From assembly GCA_950097015.1 (NCBI GenBank), contig CATNEN010000038.1, positions 13,448,001 through 13,512,000 of the forward strand: a stretch of 64,000 nt of DNA, read 5' to 3'. Below the pieces are notes generated by a model, which was given only the letters and a program-made list of their open reading frames with translations, made no database searches and was not told where the DNA came from. Every line of letters begins with the position of its first letter. The stretch's first letter is position 1. Shown piece after piece: positions 54,625 to 64,000 of the stretch. This DNA comes from Macrostomum hystrix (taxonomy: Eukaryota; Platyhelminthes; Macrostomidae). The position numbers and the translations under genes are program-made.

Positions 54625-57600
54625 GCTTTTGTCTAAAAATGGACTTTCACTGGCCTGATTACCACGGGGGATGCGCTACAGAAGCCTGTTTGTGCAGCGG
54701 CCGTGCTTCGATGCGGTTTGTGCTTCGTGTTTTTGCAACACGAAGAATTGTAATGGGGCTTTTATGTGATCATGTATATGGCCCGTGTTCGAAAACTGAT
54801 TTCTCTTCATCCTGCTCCGCTATCAGTACTCTTTGTGATAAGGGGTGCGGTCCGCAGGGTCAAATAAGGGAACCTATAAGACAGATTGGTGGCAAGTGTA
54901 CTGTATAGAACGTCGTACAGTGAAGGCAGCAGCAGTTAGTAAGTAGTAGAACAATCTAGCGCATTGTTGGCCAACGATAATGACACCCTATTTATAGTTT
55001 TCAAATATTACGTAGTAACAAATGGCATAAAAATACCTATTCGCGGCTAACAAGCTATCCAGTACACGAAATATATAATTTCGATTATATGCACCCACCA
55101 TATTACTGAAATGAGGTAGTAGGAATGCGAAGTTTAATATGTTGCGGAATATAGGATATCGACACATAATCTGTTGACAACGCGTCAATGCGTCACATCA
55201 GAAATCGACGTGAAGGTTTGACCAAGGTCACAAAATTATTTTTTCAAGTGTGCAGACTAGACACTTGACTGGGAACGCGTAGACATTAAATTATGCTTTT
55301 GAGAGCGTAGATTAATTTTGTGACGTCATTTCATGCAAAATCCAGTCGTTCCCTCTTCGTCACTTTTTTGCCATTCAAAATGAAATATTGCATTGGAGTA
55401 TTGGCTATTCCTCATCTAAAGACAAGAAAAAATACTGAAAACTCAGCCAACGACCTCCGACCACTGCAGTGCGACATACAAAAATTTCTGGTATTCCAAC
55501 CTGACTATTATAAGCTGTTGTTGTGAATATGCCATTGTACGATAAGCGAGAAAGTATTGGCACAATTCGTTTTGTTACATTCAACTTTTATCATGGTGCA
55601 CATGGTGAAAATGTACCACGTGAAACAAAATCCGGAGCGTCTTTAAAAACAGAGCTCAATGCTTCGCCGTTTTTCAACTTTCTAAAAATGTTTTAATTTT
55701 TACAGAATGGCGCCGCCGCATGTATAAGAGGGCAGGACCCCACGCACCGTCCGTACTTCGTCGTACATTAGTGCGTACAACGTCCGCCTAATGTTAATAA
55801 GCTAGTCATTTAGATTTAACCAAAATGGTAGCATATAGCCACGTTAGCGACATTTTACCGCGCAGTAAAATGTCGCTAACGTTAGGCACGGCACGGCTTA
55901 GTTTTCATTTTCAACTTGTCTCTTGTCTGATGTGTAGGCCCTATGACCTATGGGCCTATACTAAACCCACCAACCAAGCCTCGTCCTCAACTAGGTTGGG
56001 CTTGAGGGGCTTTAAGTGGAGCTGGTGCTTGCCAGGTGGCATTTAGTTTGAATGTCACATATATATAATTATAATATAATTTATATAGGCTTTGGATAGG
56101 CTAGGATAGATAAGACTAGTGCTAAATACAAGTATAAACTTATATGGCTATACTTCTATCACTAGGCTTACCATATCAAATATTAGCATAGTATTAATCG
56201 AAGCATAGGCCCTAGTAGCATAGCTGCTTGCTTATTATATAAATTTTTATTAAGTATTTGGCAAGTTGCTAACACACTTAAAAGTAAATAGCCTAGGCCT
56301 AGCTTTTTATGAGTTAGTTTTTTCTTGCTTTATTGTCCCCCCTATTAGGCCTACACCAGTTTTTTTTATTTTTAGTAGGCCCTAGGCCTAATGCAACATG
56401 TACATAACTAGGCCTAGCTCAATTTCTTCAAGTTTAGGCTTCGTGTACCATGTACTCAATGTCCACAGTCCACTAAATGTCATCATTTGTAAATAATCTT
56501 AACTTCTATCTTAATTCATAATGAATGTTTTATTCTGAGCTCATTTGTTTCTATTAGGCCCCTACTCTTAGGATAAAGTGCTAAGTAGGCCTACAGCTTT
56601 CTGTAGTCTTTAAAAGAGCAATGGACAAAGTTCATACCCCAAAGATTGATCTAGTCAATTGCTTGCTAGACCCTAGCCACCTAGCCATTTGAGCTAGGCC
56701 TATAGACTGGGACTGGGAGATTATAGCCTTTAAGTGTAGTATTCTGCCATGACTATAGTTCAGATCATGTACTAGGCCTACTATGCCCGAATTTCTTTGG
56801 CTGGCATGCATGCTATGCATTGGTGTATATTTCAAGGGGTTGGCATGCACCCTGGCCCTGGTAGGCCTATGCATGTCATGTATTCATACATTAAAAAAGT
56901 AGATCAAATATGCTGCTTGGTTTGTATTATCAACATCTGATAATTGTGAATTGTAAAATAAAATAGTAGGCCTAGTAACAGTGTAAAACACATAAAAACT
57001 GTAGCAGTGTAGTAACATACTTAAATGTACTATAATCTATACCAATAATTATGGACTTTGCTTGACAAAAACAAGATGTTCTGTAAGCTATCCAAATGTC
57101 ACAATTTTTTGTTAAAATTTACACCTAATTTAAATACTTTAAACACTTCAAATTAAAAATTTTCTGTATGCTTTATTGTTTTTTGTTACAGTTTAAAAGT
57201 AGCTTTTTGCTTTTTAATTTAAAAAATGTTAATTTATATCTTTTTCAAATTATAATTATAACTTTTTTTCTTAATGTGCATGTTTCTGTTCTGTACACCA
57301 AACTGTCTAACCATGGCACCAAATCTAAGTTTTTCCGATTTTTAGGTGTGCACCCAACATGATCCAGACTATGGTGCCACTATAGATCAAGTGAAACTCT
57401 CACAAACTTAGTGCAAAAAGCTATTTTAGCTATATATCATCTAATAACCCAACAATGATAAACATAGCTAGCTACTTAAATCTAATACTATAGCTTACTG
57501 GGTTTTCCCCTCATCATGAACCTTGGTTTTTACTTGTTGTCAGTCAATTTAATGCCAGGGCTAGTTTATAATTTTATTTTTTTATTAAAAAATGAGATTA

Positions 57601-58300
57601 TTGTGTTTATAGGATATAGAAAATATGTTGTAATATGGTAATCTATTAAACAAATTAAATTAGTTCTAGGTAAGCTTATAATTAACGATATTAAAGGGTA
57701 GGAGATTAAAGATAAAATATTGTTTTGTATCATTTATAGGTATAGGTTATTCTTATCTTGATATATTTAAGGCTGTATTATGGCCAATTGTTGAATTTGA
57801 CTAAACACTTAACCTATAATATTTAACTTTAGGGCCAACTATACCAGATAAAAGTGTATAAATTAAAATGAAAGTATATCCATCTATAGACAAGCACTTG
57901 TAAGCATTTCAGTCATAACATTCTGTTCTTAAGCACTAGGTTGGCTGAGCTGTCTATAGTTAAAATCGGTGATTATGTGCCTCTATTAAAAGTGTCTTGC
58001 ACATATAAAAAACTTCTGCTTTCCATTTTTTGTTTATCTAGCTATAAAACAAGGACCAAAAGTTACTACTAATGTACTTATTTGACTAGCTATGGTAGCC
58101 CATGCCTAGGGTGATGGTCCAGATCATTTCAGCTTTCTGAATGGACCTATCTCATGATATGGCTCATAGCTTATCTAGGCTAAATGTAATTTATATTATA
58201 CTTTCTATGGGTCTAAACTAGCTTTAATATATTAGACCTGCTATTAATATTCTCTATTGTGTTCCTAGCTAATACTCCTATATTGTACCACACTGCAGCA
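54625..58300. other. Long AT-rich spacer
   Basis: 3.7 kb with no recognisable exon. Notable contents are a perfect 18-bp hairpin at 55841-55882 and a cluster of TAGGCCTA palindromes at 56295-56975. Right part forms the upstream region of TPK1. Confidence 0.45.
55841..55882. repeat. Perfect 18-bp inverted repeat with 6-nt loop
   Basis: Left arm ACGTTAGCGACATTTTAC, loop CGCGCA, right arm its exact reverse complement. The stem is perfect, uncommon by chance at this length. Function unknown. Confidence 0.95.
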
Positions 58301-58317
58301 GTCAGTCCAGATGAGAG

Positions 58318-60666
58318 ATGGCAACCGCTGACAACTACACAGCAGAGGTAGACTTTGCCAATCTGCTGGACACCAATGGTGCTAAGTCTATTGCTGTAGT
58401 GTGTCTTAATACGGATGATGCTACCACCTACCCCATTGATTTGCTGCTGCAATTGAAAAATCGAATTGTGTATTTAGCACTAGTTGATGGCGCTTGCAAT
58501 CTGTTCTATGACACTAGCAATCTGCGTGCTAATTTTATACCACAGCTAGTTACTGGCGATTTCGATTCCGCTAGGCCAGGTGAGTTTTTCAGGCTACTAA
58601 ATTAAACGGTTCTTGTTGGTAGATGATAGTGCTACTGCCATATTTGGTTGCTAAAGTTGATGTTTTCTGTGAATTGAGTATGCTGTTTATAGCTGAAGAT
58701 GTGTGGATAAAGGATAATGCTGCTAAAGTTGAAGATTTATGAATAGAGGATGCTGTTATAGTTGAGGATTTGTGAATTGAGGATGCTGTTATAGTTGAGG
58801 ATTTGTGAATCGCGGATGCTGTTATAGTTGAGGATATGTGAATCGAGGATGCTGTTATAGTTGAGGATTTGTGAATCGAGGATGCTGTTATAGTTGAGGA
58901 TTTGTGAATCGAGGATGCTGTTATAGTTGAGGATTTGTGAATCGCGGATGCTGTTATAGTTGAGGATTTGTGAATCAAGGATGCTGTTATAGTTGAGGAT
59001 TTGTGAATCGCGGATGCTGTTATAGTTGAGGATTTGTGAATCGAGGATGCTGTTATAGTTGAGGATTTGTGAATCGAGGATGCTGTTATAGTTGAGGATT
59101 TGTGAATCGAGGATGCTGTTATAGTTGAGGATTTGTGAATCGAGGATGCTGTTATAGTTGAGGATTTGTGAATCGCGGATGCTGTTATAGTTGAGGATTT
59201 GTGAATCGAGGATGCTGTTATACTTGAGGATTTGTGAATCGAGGATGCTGTTATAGTTGAGGATTTGTGAATCGAGGATGCTGTTATAGTTGAGGATTTG
59301 TGAATCGAGGATGCTGTTATAGTTGAGGATTTGTGAATCGCGGATGCTGTTATAGTTAAGGATTTGTGAATCAAGGATGCTGTTATAGTTGAGGATTTGT
59401 GAATCGAGGATGCTGTTATAGTTGAGGATTTGTGAATCGAGGATGCTGTTATAGTTGAGGATTTGTGAATCGAGGATGCTGTTATAGTTGAGGATTTGTG
59501 AATCGAGGATGCTGTTATAGTTGAGGATTTGTGAATCGCGGATGCTGTTATAGTTGAGGATTTGTGAATCGAGGATGCTGTTATAGTTGAGGATTTGTGA
59601 ATCGCGGATGCTGTTATAGTTGAGGATTTGTGAATCGAGGATGCTGTTATAGTTGAGGATTTGTGAATCGCGGATGCTGTTATAGTTGAGGATTTGTGAA
59701 TCGAGGATGCTGTTATAGTTGAGGATTTGTGAATCGAGGATGCTGTTATAGTTGAGGATTTGTGAATCGAGGATGCTGTTATAGTTGAGGATTTGTGAAT
59801 CGCGGATGCTGTTATAGTTAAGGATTTGTGAATCAAGGATGCTGTTATAGTTGAGGATTTGTGAATCGAGGATGCTGTTATAGTTGAGGATTTGTGAATC
59901 GAGGATGCTGTTATAGTTGAGGATTTGTGAATCGAGGATGCTGTTATAGTTGAGGATTTGTGAATCGAGGATGCTGTTATAGTTGAGGATTTGTGATTCG
60001 AGGTTGCTGTTATCTAGAAATCTATTATAATTTACTATATCGTTTTATCGAGCATTGATCATTATCTGATTGCTCTTAAAAATTAACATCCAATTATTGC
60101 GGATTCGCGCAGATGTCCTGAAGTACTATCAGAACCTGTCAGAAACGGAAGTGATGCACACTGCGGATCAGGAGCGCACAGACTTTGACAAGTGTCTCTC
60201 TTGCCTATTGGAAAGTCAAGTCGATACTGCTGAGGATTCTCGCTTATCAAGTAACGTAGGAAATAAAAGTGTGAGCTGCATTTTAGTACTGGGCAGTCTC
60301 GGTGGTAGATTAGACCACACCATGGGCAATTTAAATACCCTGGTGAAATGGTCACATGTGAGAATCTACTTTGCCACTAGACAGGATTTGTGGATTTGTC
60401 TGCCGCCGGAAATCGGCGAACTTTCTGGAGTCCGGTGCCGCTTGCGAAGACCTCAAATGGGTGACTATGTGTCATTGGTTCCAATGGTTGGGCCGTGTCT
60501 CAATGTGCATAGCACCGGATTGCGCTGGAACTTGACTGGCAATTCGTTACAGTTTGGCGGCCTGGTATCTACGTCTAATGAGGCTGTTAGTGATTGCGTC
60601 ACAGTCAGATGGGCTGGCGGGCACCTGCTGATCACGGTCACTTACCGTTTGACGGCTCAGGCTTGA
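58318..60666 (+). CDS. TPK1: Thiamine pyrophosphokinase, two exons
   Basis: Cytosolic enzyme transferring pyrophosphate from ATP to thiamine, making the cofactor ThDP. Exons 58318-58579 and 60113-60666; donor GGCCAG|GTGAGT, acceptor ATTCGCGCAG, phase 1, total 271 residues (human about 243). The N-terminal ATP-binding half has LALVDGACNLFYD and the catalytic-site GDFDSARP (about 80-86, split by the intron). Exon 2 has the second acidic motif (TADQERTDFDKCL), the glycine-rich LGSLGGRLDHTMGNLNTL, and the C-terminal thiamine-binding domain (PMVGPCLNVHSTGLRWNL, then FGGLVSTSNEA). All family motifs are intact. The 1533-bp intron is nearly filled by a 33-bp minisatellite. AATAAA follows at about 60696. 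First in a plus-strand run with SAP30BP and GPD2. Confidence 0.95.
58650..60012. repeat. Minisatellite, 33 bp unit, about 41 copies, in the TPK1 intron
   Basis: Unit contains GTTGAGGATTTGTGAATCGA and GGATGCTGTTATA. The CGAGG/CGCGG/CAAGG variants mark individual copies. A six-unit block (GTTAAGG, CAAGG, then four CGAGG copies) recurs exactly 462 bp = 14 units apart (59354 and 59816), showing a block duplication. The left edge is degenerate. The long minus-strand frame (11-residue period IHKSSTITASS) is a repeat artefact. Confidence 0.96.
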
Positions 60667-61550
60667 ATCTCTGAGCGTTACCAGAAACTGGCAGTAATAA
60701 AGAGTTCAAATTATTTTTTGTAGCTTTCATTCGTTATTATTTACTAATACAAGTACCATTTGATCGCTATGCTTAAACCATGTTTTTTCATCTTTTTTTT
60801 ATCTCGCCACGTCCTCCCGCCAGTGAAAATTGTGATTTAAAGAAACGCTCGTGTTATTTTAAAAGTTAATTTGTAGAAATGTCTGTCACAAAGAGTTCAT
60901 TTAAGTTTTGTTTCTAAATAACTTTCATTCTTGTTTCGTTTTGTTTAAAAGCAACGATGATATTCCAAGGTCACTTACTTGTCTGCCTTTTACTGATTGT
61001 AAATAGCAATAAAAAATAACTACTAATCATGCATTTTAGGTTTCGTTTACTTTACGCCACAGATAATACGCGCGTATATAACTGTGTTATATATTATCTG
61101 TGCTTTACGCTTATGTGACCAATCTGTTTATTCGAGTATAATTTAAATCATTCTTTGTCAAGCGTTTGTGTATCATTCAACGACTTGGTTAGAAAATAAT
61201 ATTATATTGTAGCCTAGTGCTGAGCTAGCTTTTGCTAGTTAATTAGCCTAATAGTTATGGTATACATAATTATACTTTCATTTTTATTATTGAGATATAT
61301 ATCATATTAGAATATTTTTACTATTTCGTCATAAGGCAGCGGAGAAGAGATAGAAAACTGACCGTAGCAAAGAATATCGAATTATAATATTGAAGTGACT
61401 TGAACATCTTGTATGAGACGGGTAGAAAATAAAGATAAAATTGTAAGAACTAGTTCTGAACTGACTAATAATACGAGCGTATTGCTTTATTTTATTGCTC
61501 AATTTTATTCAATACGTTTTTGATCTACTGGATCTAAAAATATGCCGTAT
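60667..61550. other. TPK1 3' region and upstream region of SAP30BP
   Basis: AT-rich. Contains the TPK1 poly(A) signal (AATAAAG, about 60696) and an 11-bp inverted repeat at 61058-61102. No gene recognised. Confidence 0.45.
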
Positions 61551-61571
61551 TGTTTCAGACGACAACTAAAA

Positions 61572-62951
61572 ATGTCCCAGCAGCAGCGAATGCCACCTCC
61601 CACTGGTTCGCTGCCTTTGCTCACCGCCTACGACGACGAGGACGAAGATGAAGACGAGCAGCCGCCGGCAAAAGAAGACTTTGACATGGAAAATGAACAG
61701 CAAGATGACCCGGAGCGAGTAGCGGATGACCCTACAAGTGCAGAGCCTGCAGTGCAAGAAAATACTCCCGAGCCTGCTGGGGGCAAGGAGGAAGTAACTG
61801 AGGAAGACATTTGGAGCGGGCCTCCCAAAGCTAAGCGGCAGCGATCGTCTAGCAGCGGCCATGGTGGATTCGGTGGTTTGCCGACATTCGAAATCTCCGA
61901 CGAAGAGGGCGGACCCGCGGGCTCTGGTGACAGCGACGACCAGGACAATCGTCCGCCGCCGCCTACAAATCGCGCCTCGTCGTCTTTGAGTGCCGCTGCT
62001 AAGCCGAGTGCCAAGTCTCGGCAGCAGCCGCGGCTGGCCAAAGTTAGCAGCCTGGTTACCTACGGCTTGAATGACACCGACTCGGAGCAGGACGAAGACA
62101 GCGACTCTGCCGGCGACGCTAATGCTGATGATGATGCCGAAGATTCCCAACACGAAGATGGTGGAGAAGGCGATGGACACGAGGCCGATCATCAGCCTAT
62201 GGCTAATGCAGATGAGGCAGCCACAGCCGATGGTCATGATAGGTTAGGTGATCCGTCTGCTGATGGCGGCGGCGGTGCCGAAGTTGACGAAGCAGCTGCC
62301 GCTGAGGTTTCAGCAGAAGTCTCGGATCCTGACGAGCTGGTCCGGGCTAATGCGCGTGCCAAGGCTGACCAGCTATTACAGTCGCTGGATAGTGGCGGTG
62401 ATGGCAGCGGTGGCGACCCGGCCGCGGCCTCCCAGTTGACCCTGCCGCCACCGCCGAAGGAGCCGCCAAATCGCGAAGTTCAGGCCAAGGTTCATCAGCT
62501 GCTGGAGCGCAAGCGTCGGGGCATCGGTATTAACCTGATCGATCACATCACTAATAACAAGCGCTATAGGAATCCGTGCATGTATGAGAAGTTCATCACC
62601 TTTCAGGGCATCGATGATAAAGGGACTAACTTCCCGCCTAGCGTGTTCGATCCTTACATTTGGGATAAGCACAGTTATTACGATGCCCTGCTGCAGGTGC
62701 AGACAGAGTCAGAGGCTAAGCGTATTCGAGCCACTGGAAATCGAGATCAGCAACAGCAGCCGCAGCCCTTAATGCAGATTGCTTCTAGGAGGCCGCCAAC
62801 TGGCTCCGACGCTGCTTCCGTTGCCGCTGCGATGCTGGCCCGTCGGTCCAGCAAATGGGACACAGGCTCCTCCGCAGCCGCCTCCGCCTCCACCGCCTCC
62901 GTGGCTGGGGCCGCAGCCGGTGTTGGAGCATTTATTAGGAGAAAGCCTTGA
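61572..62951 (+). CDS. SAP30BP: SAP30-binding protein (HCNGP family)
   Basis: Nuclear protein linked to the SAP30/Sin3 corepressor and to splicing. Single coding exon of 459 residues when started at ATG 61572; the longer frame from 61542 spans an acceptor-type TTGTTTCAG (61558), so the later start is preferred. The N-terminal 300 residues are acidic and low-complexity (YDDEDEDEDEQPPAKEDFD; WSGPPKAKRQRSSSSGHGG). The HCNGP domain covers about residues 300-375: VHQLLERKRRGIGINLIDH, then YRNPCMYEKFITFQGIDDKG, TNFPPSVFDPYIWDKHSYYD and ALLQVQTESEAKR, the diagnostic family order. The SSKWD motif near residue 425 and a basic C-terminus (FIRRKP) also fit. It is longer than human (about 308) because of the N-terminal acidic region. 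Confidence 0.92.
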   Translation: MSQQQRMPPPTGSLPLLTAYDDEDEDEDEQPPAKEDFDMENEQQDDPERVADDPTSAEPAVQENTPEPAGGKEEVTEEDIWSGPPKAKRQRSSSSGHGGFGGLPTFEISDEEGGPAGSGDSDDQDNRPPPPTNRASSSLSAAAKPSAKSRQQPRLAKVSSLVTYGLNDTDSEQDEDSDSAGDANADDDAEDSQHEDGGEGDGHEADHQPMANADEAATADGHDRLGDPSADGGGGAEVDEAAAAEVSAEVSDPDELVRANARAKADQLLQSLDSGGDGSGGDPAAASQLTLPPPPKEPPNREVQAKVHQLLERKRRGIGINLIDHITNNKRYRNPCMYEKFITFQGIDDKGTNFPPSVFDPYIWDKHSYYDALLQVQTESEAKRIRATGNRDQQQQPQPLMQIASRRPPTGSDAASVAAAMLARRSSKWDTGSSAAASASTASVAGAAAGVGAFIRRKP

Positions 62952-63464
62952 TCTGTATTCGCTTTTAACTTTATTATGCTAAATCGTGAGAAGACGACAG
63001 CCTTTGTGAGGCCATCAATATTGTGTAGTTTCTAACTTCTCAAATTTGTATTAATAATAGTTTGTACTATTCTTATTGCTTTAAAAACGTGCTGGCTTTG
63101 GGCTTGAAAATATTAGCTGCCGATCTATTTATAAGCTATTGATCGCTGTATCAAAAGTTGTGTAAATGCCAACACTAAAGTCTAAATACATGCTGTTCAG
63201 AATACCTGCAAATTATGTTGCTTTGTTCCTTTTTTCTCTGAATATTAGCTATATATCCTAAACGCTTGCGTAATTAGGTGGTCAAATACTCTGATTCTAT
63301 TTGACCTCTATCGAGGTAAATCTAGGCATCATATTCCTGTAATTATGTTTCTGATATACCTGTTACAGGTAGGTTTCATGTCGCACCTTTAGCCTGTGTC
63401 TGATATTAACACTAAAGCAGTAATCTTGATTCCAGAACCGGCTCGAGTGTTTAAATCAATCGGC
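62952..63464. other. Spacer between SAP30BP and GPD2
   Basis: AT-rich, no gene recognised. An acceptor-type GATTCCAG (63435) lies 29 bp before the GPD2 ATG. Confidence 0.4.
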
Positions 63465-64000
63465 ATGTTTCGTCGAACAATTCGCAGTCGAGTCTTTCGC
63501 CGGCTCTGCTATCTGGCTGCTGGCGGTGGCGCCCTAGCTGTTGCCACCCTGCAGGGCGTGCCATGGGCGCTTGAGAGCTACAATTTGCGCCGTGACTATC
63601 AGCCGCCTAGCAAGACGGATCCACGCCTCATCGAACTCATGGACGCCAAGCTGCCCACAAGGAAGGAGCAGCTTGCTGATTTGGCTTCTGGTGAGTTTGT
63701 CTAGACTGTCAGATAAAATTTCTGAACTGCTTCAGGTGGAATGCCTAGACTGTGTCAGATAAAACTTCTGAACTGTTTCAGGGGGAATGTCTAGACTGTT
63801 TCAGATGAAATTTCTGGACTGTGTCAGGTGGAATGTCTAGACTGTGTCAGATGAAATTTCTGGACTGTGTCAGGTAAAGCGTCTGGACTGTGTCAGATGA
63901 AATTTTTGGACTGTCAGGTGGATCAGCGTTTGTTACAATAAATGCCCAATGACGAATTCGCTCTCGTTGCAGTTGAGTACGACGTGCTGATCATCGGAGG
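63465..64000 (+). CDS. GPD2: Mitochondrial glycerol-3-phosphate dehydrogenase, 5' part (runs off the window)
   Basis: FAD enzyme of the inner mitochondrial membrane that oxidises glycerol-3-phosphate and passes electrons to ubiquinone. Exon 1 (63465-63690) starts at ATG in GGCATGTTTCG and encodes a basic presequence (MFRRTIRSRVFRRLC), a hydrophobic stretch (YLAAGGGALAVATL), then DPRLIELMDAKLPTRKEQLA, matching the PTR..QL segment of the family. Donor TTCTG|GTGAGT, phase 1. Exon 2 starts at 63973 after CTCGTTGCAG and reads VEYDVLIIGG, the beginning of the FAD-binding GxGxxG Rossmann motif. The window ends at this motif, so the catalytic and EF-hand parts are not seen. The other FAD-linked family with such a start is less likely because of the presequence and PTRKEQL match. 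Confidence 0.85.
63700..63945. repeat. Tandem repeat, about 46 bp (two 23-bp halves), in GPD2 intron 1
   Basis: Alternating halves of the type CAGATGAAATTTCTGGACTG and CAGGTGGAATGTCTAGACTG, five to six pairs, filling most of the 282-bp intron. The halves are themselves homologous. Confidence 0.88.

Noticed and set aside
55841-55882. microRNA precursor
   Set aside because: The stem is only 18 bp with a 6-nt loop, too short for a standard animal pre-miRNA, and no flanking pairing extends it.
58589-59836. 415-codon minus-strand frame with IHKSSTITASS repeats
   Set aside because: It lies inside the TPK1 intron and is a direct translation of the 33-bp satellite. No non-repetitive protein sequence of note is attached.

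Overview
The window is nuclear DNA from an invertebrate animal. It carries spliced genes with GT-AG introns, mostly 100-300 bp, and animal families: PARP3, thiamine pyrophosphokinase, SAP30BP, DNAJC28, mitochondrial glycerol-3-phosphate dehydrogenase, a Toll-like receptor and a ZIC-type zinc finger. AT-rich spacers, tRNA-derived SINEs, LINE and Harbinger relics and many minisatellites fit a flatworm, mollusc-like or other spiralian genome. The species cannot be fixed from the sequence alone. There is no bacterial operon structure and no CRISPR array.

Layout. 0-5 kb: two related minisatellites, a small two-exon gene for a putative single-pass membrane protein (minus strand) and an intronless gene for an unrecognised 267-residue protein (plus). 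5-7 kb: a 43-bp satellite and a GC-rich TATA-containing block that may be a decayed LTR. 7.5-10.2 kb: DNAJC28 and a truncated malate-dehydrogenase-like ORF, both minus. 10.5-12.5 kb: a 20-bp array that grades into a 49-bp array. 14-15.6 kb: an intronless gene for a Gln-rich protein (minus). 18.9-22.2 kb: seven-exon PARP3 (minus). 24.4 kb: an orphan coding-like exon (minus). 27-34.2 kb: a duplicated Toll fragment, a SINE relic and a complete four-exon Toll-like receptor gene (plus). 35-38.4 kb: a LINE RNase H relic, a 20-bp satellite and a Harbinger relic. 39.7-42.9 kb: a three-exon gene for a 940-residue low-complexity protein (plus). 43.5-53 kb: SINEs, satellites, an unrecognised gene at 47.9 kb and a LINE reverse-transcriptase relic. 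53.3-54.6 kb: a damaged ZIC-like gene (minus). 55-58 kb: AT-rich spacer with a perfect hairpin and a cluster of TAGGCCTA palindromes. 58.3-64 kb: TPK1, SAP30BP and the 5' part of GPD2, head to tail on the plus strand.

The genes look like a chance set of housekeeping, DNA-repair and immune genes, not a pathway cluster. Several coding starts lie a few bases after an intron-type acceptor, which suggests 5'UTR introns or spliced-leader trans-splicing. The most distinctive signals are a Toll-like receptor with a second TIR-like domain after the first, a stop-free in-frame intron between those two domains, a decayed ZIC-like gene interrupted by a minisatellite, and minisatellites covering roughly a tenth of the window, some visibly derived from neighbouring sequence.
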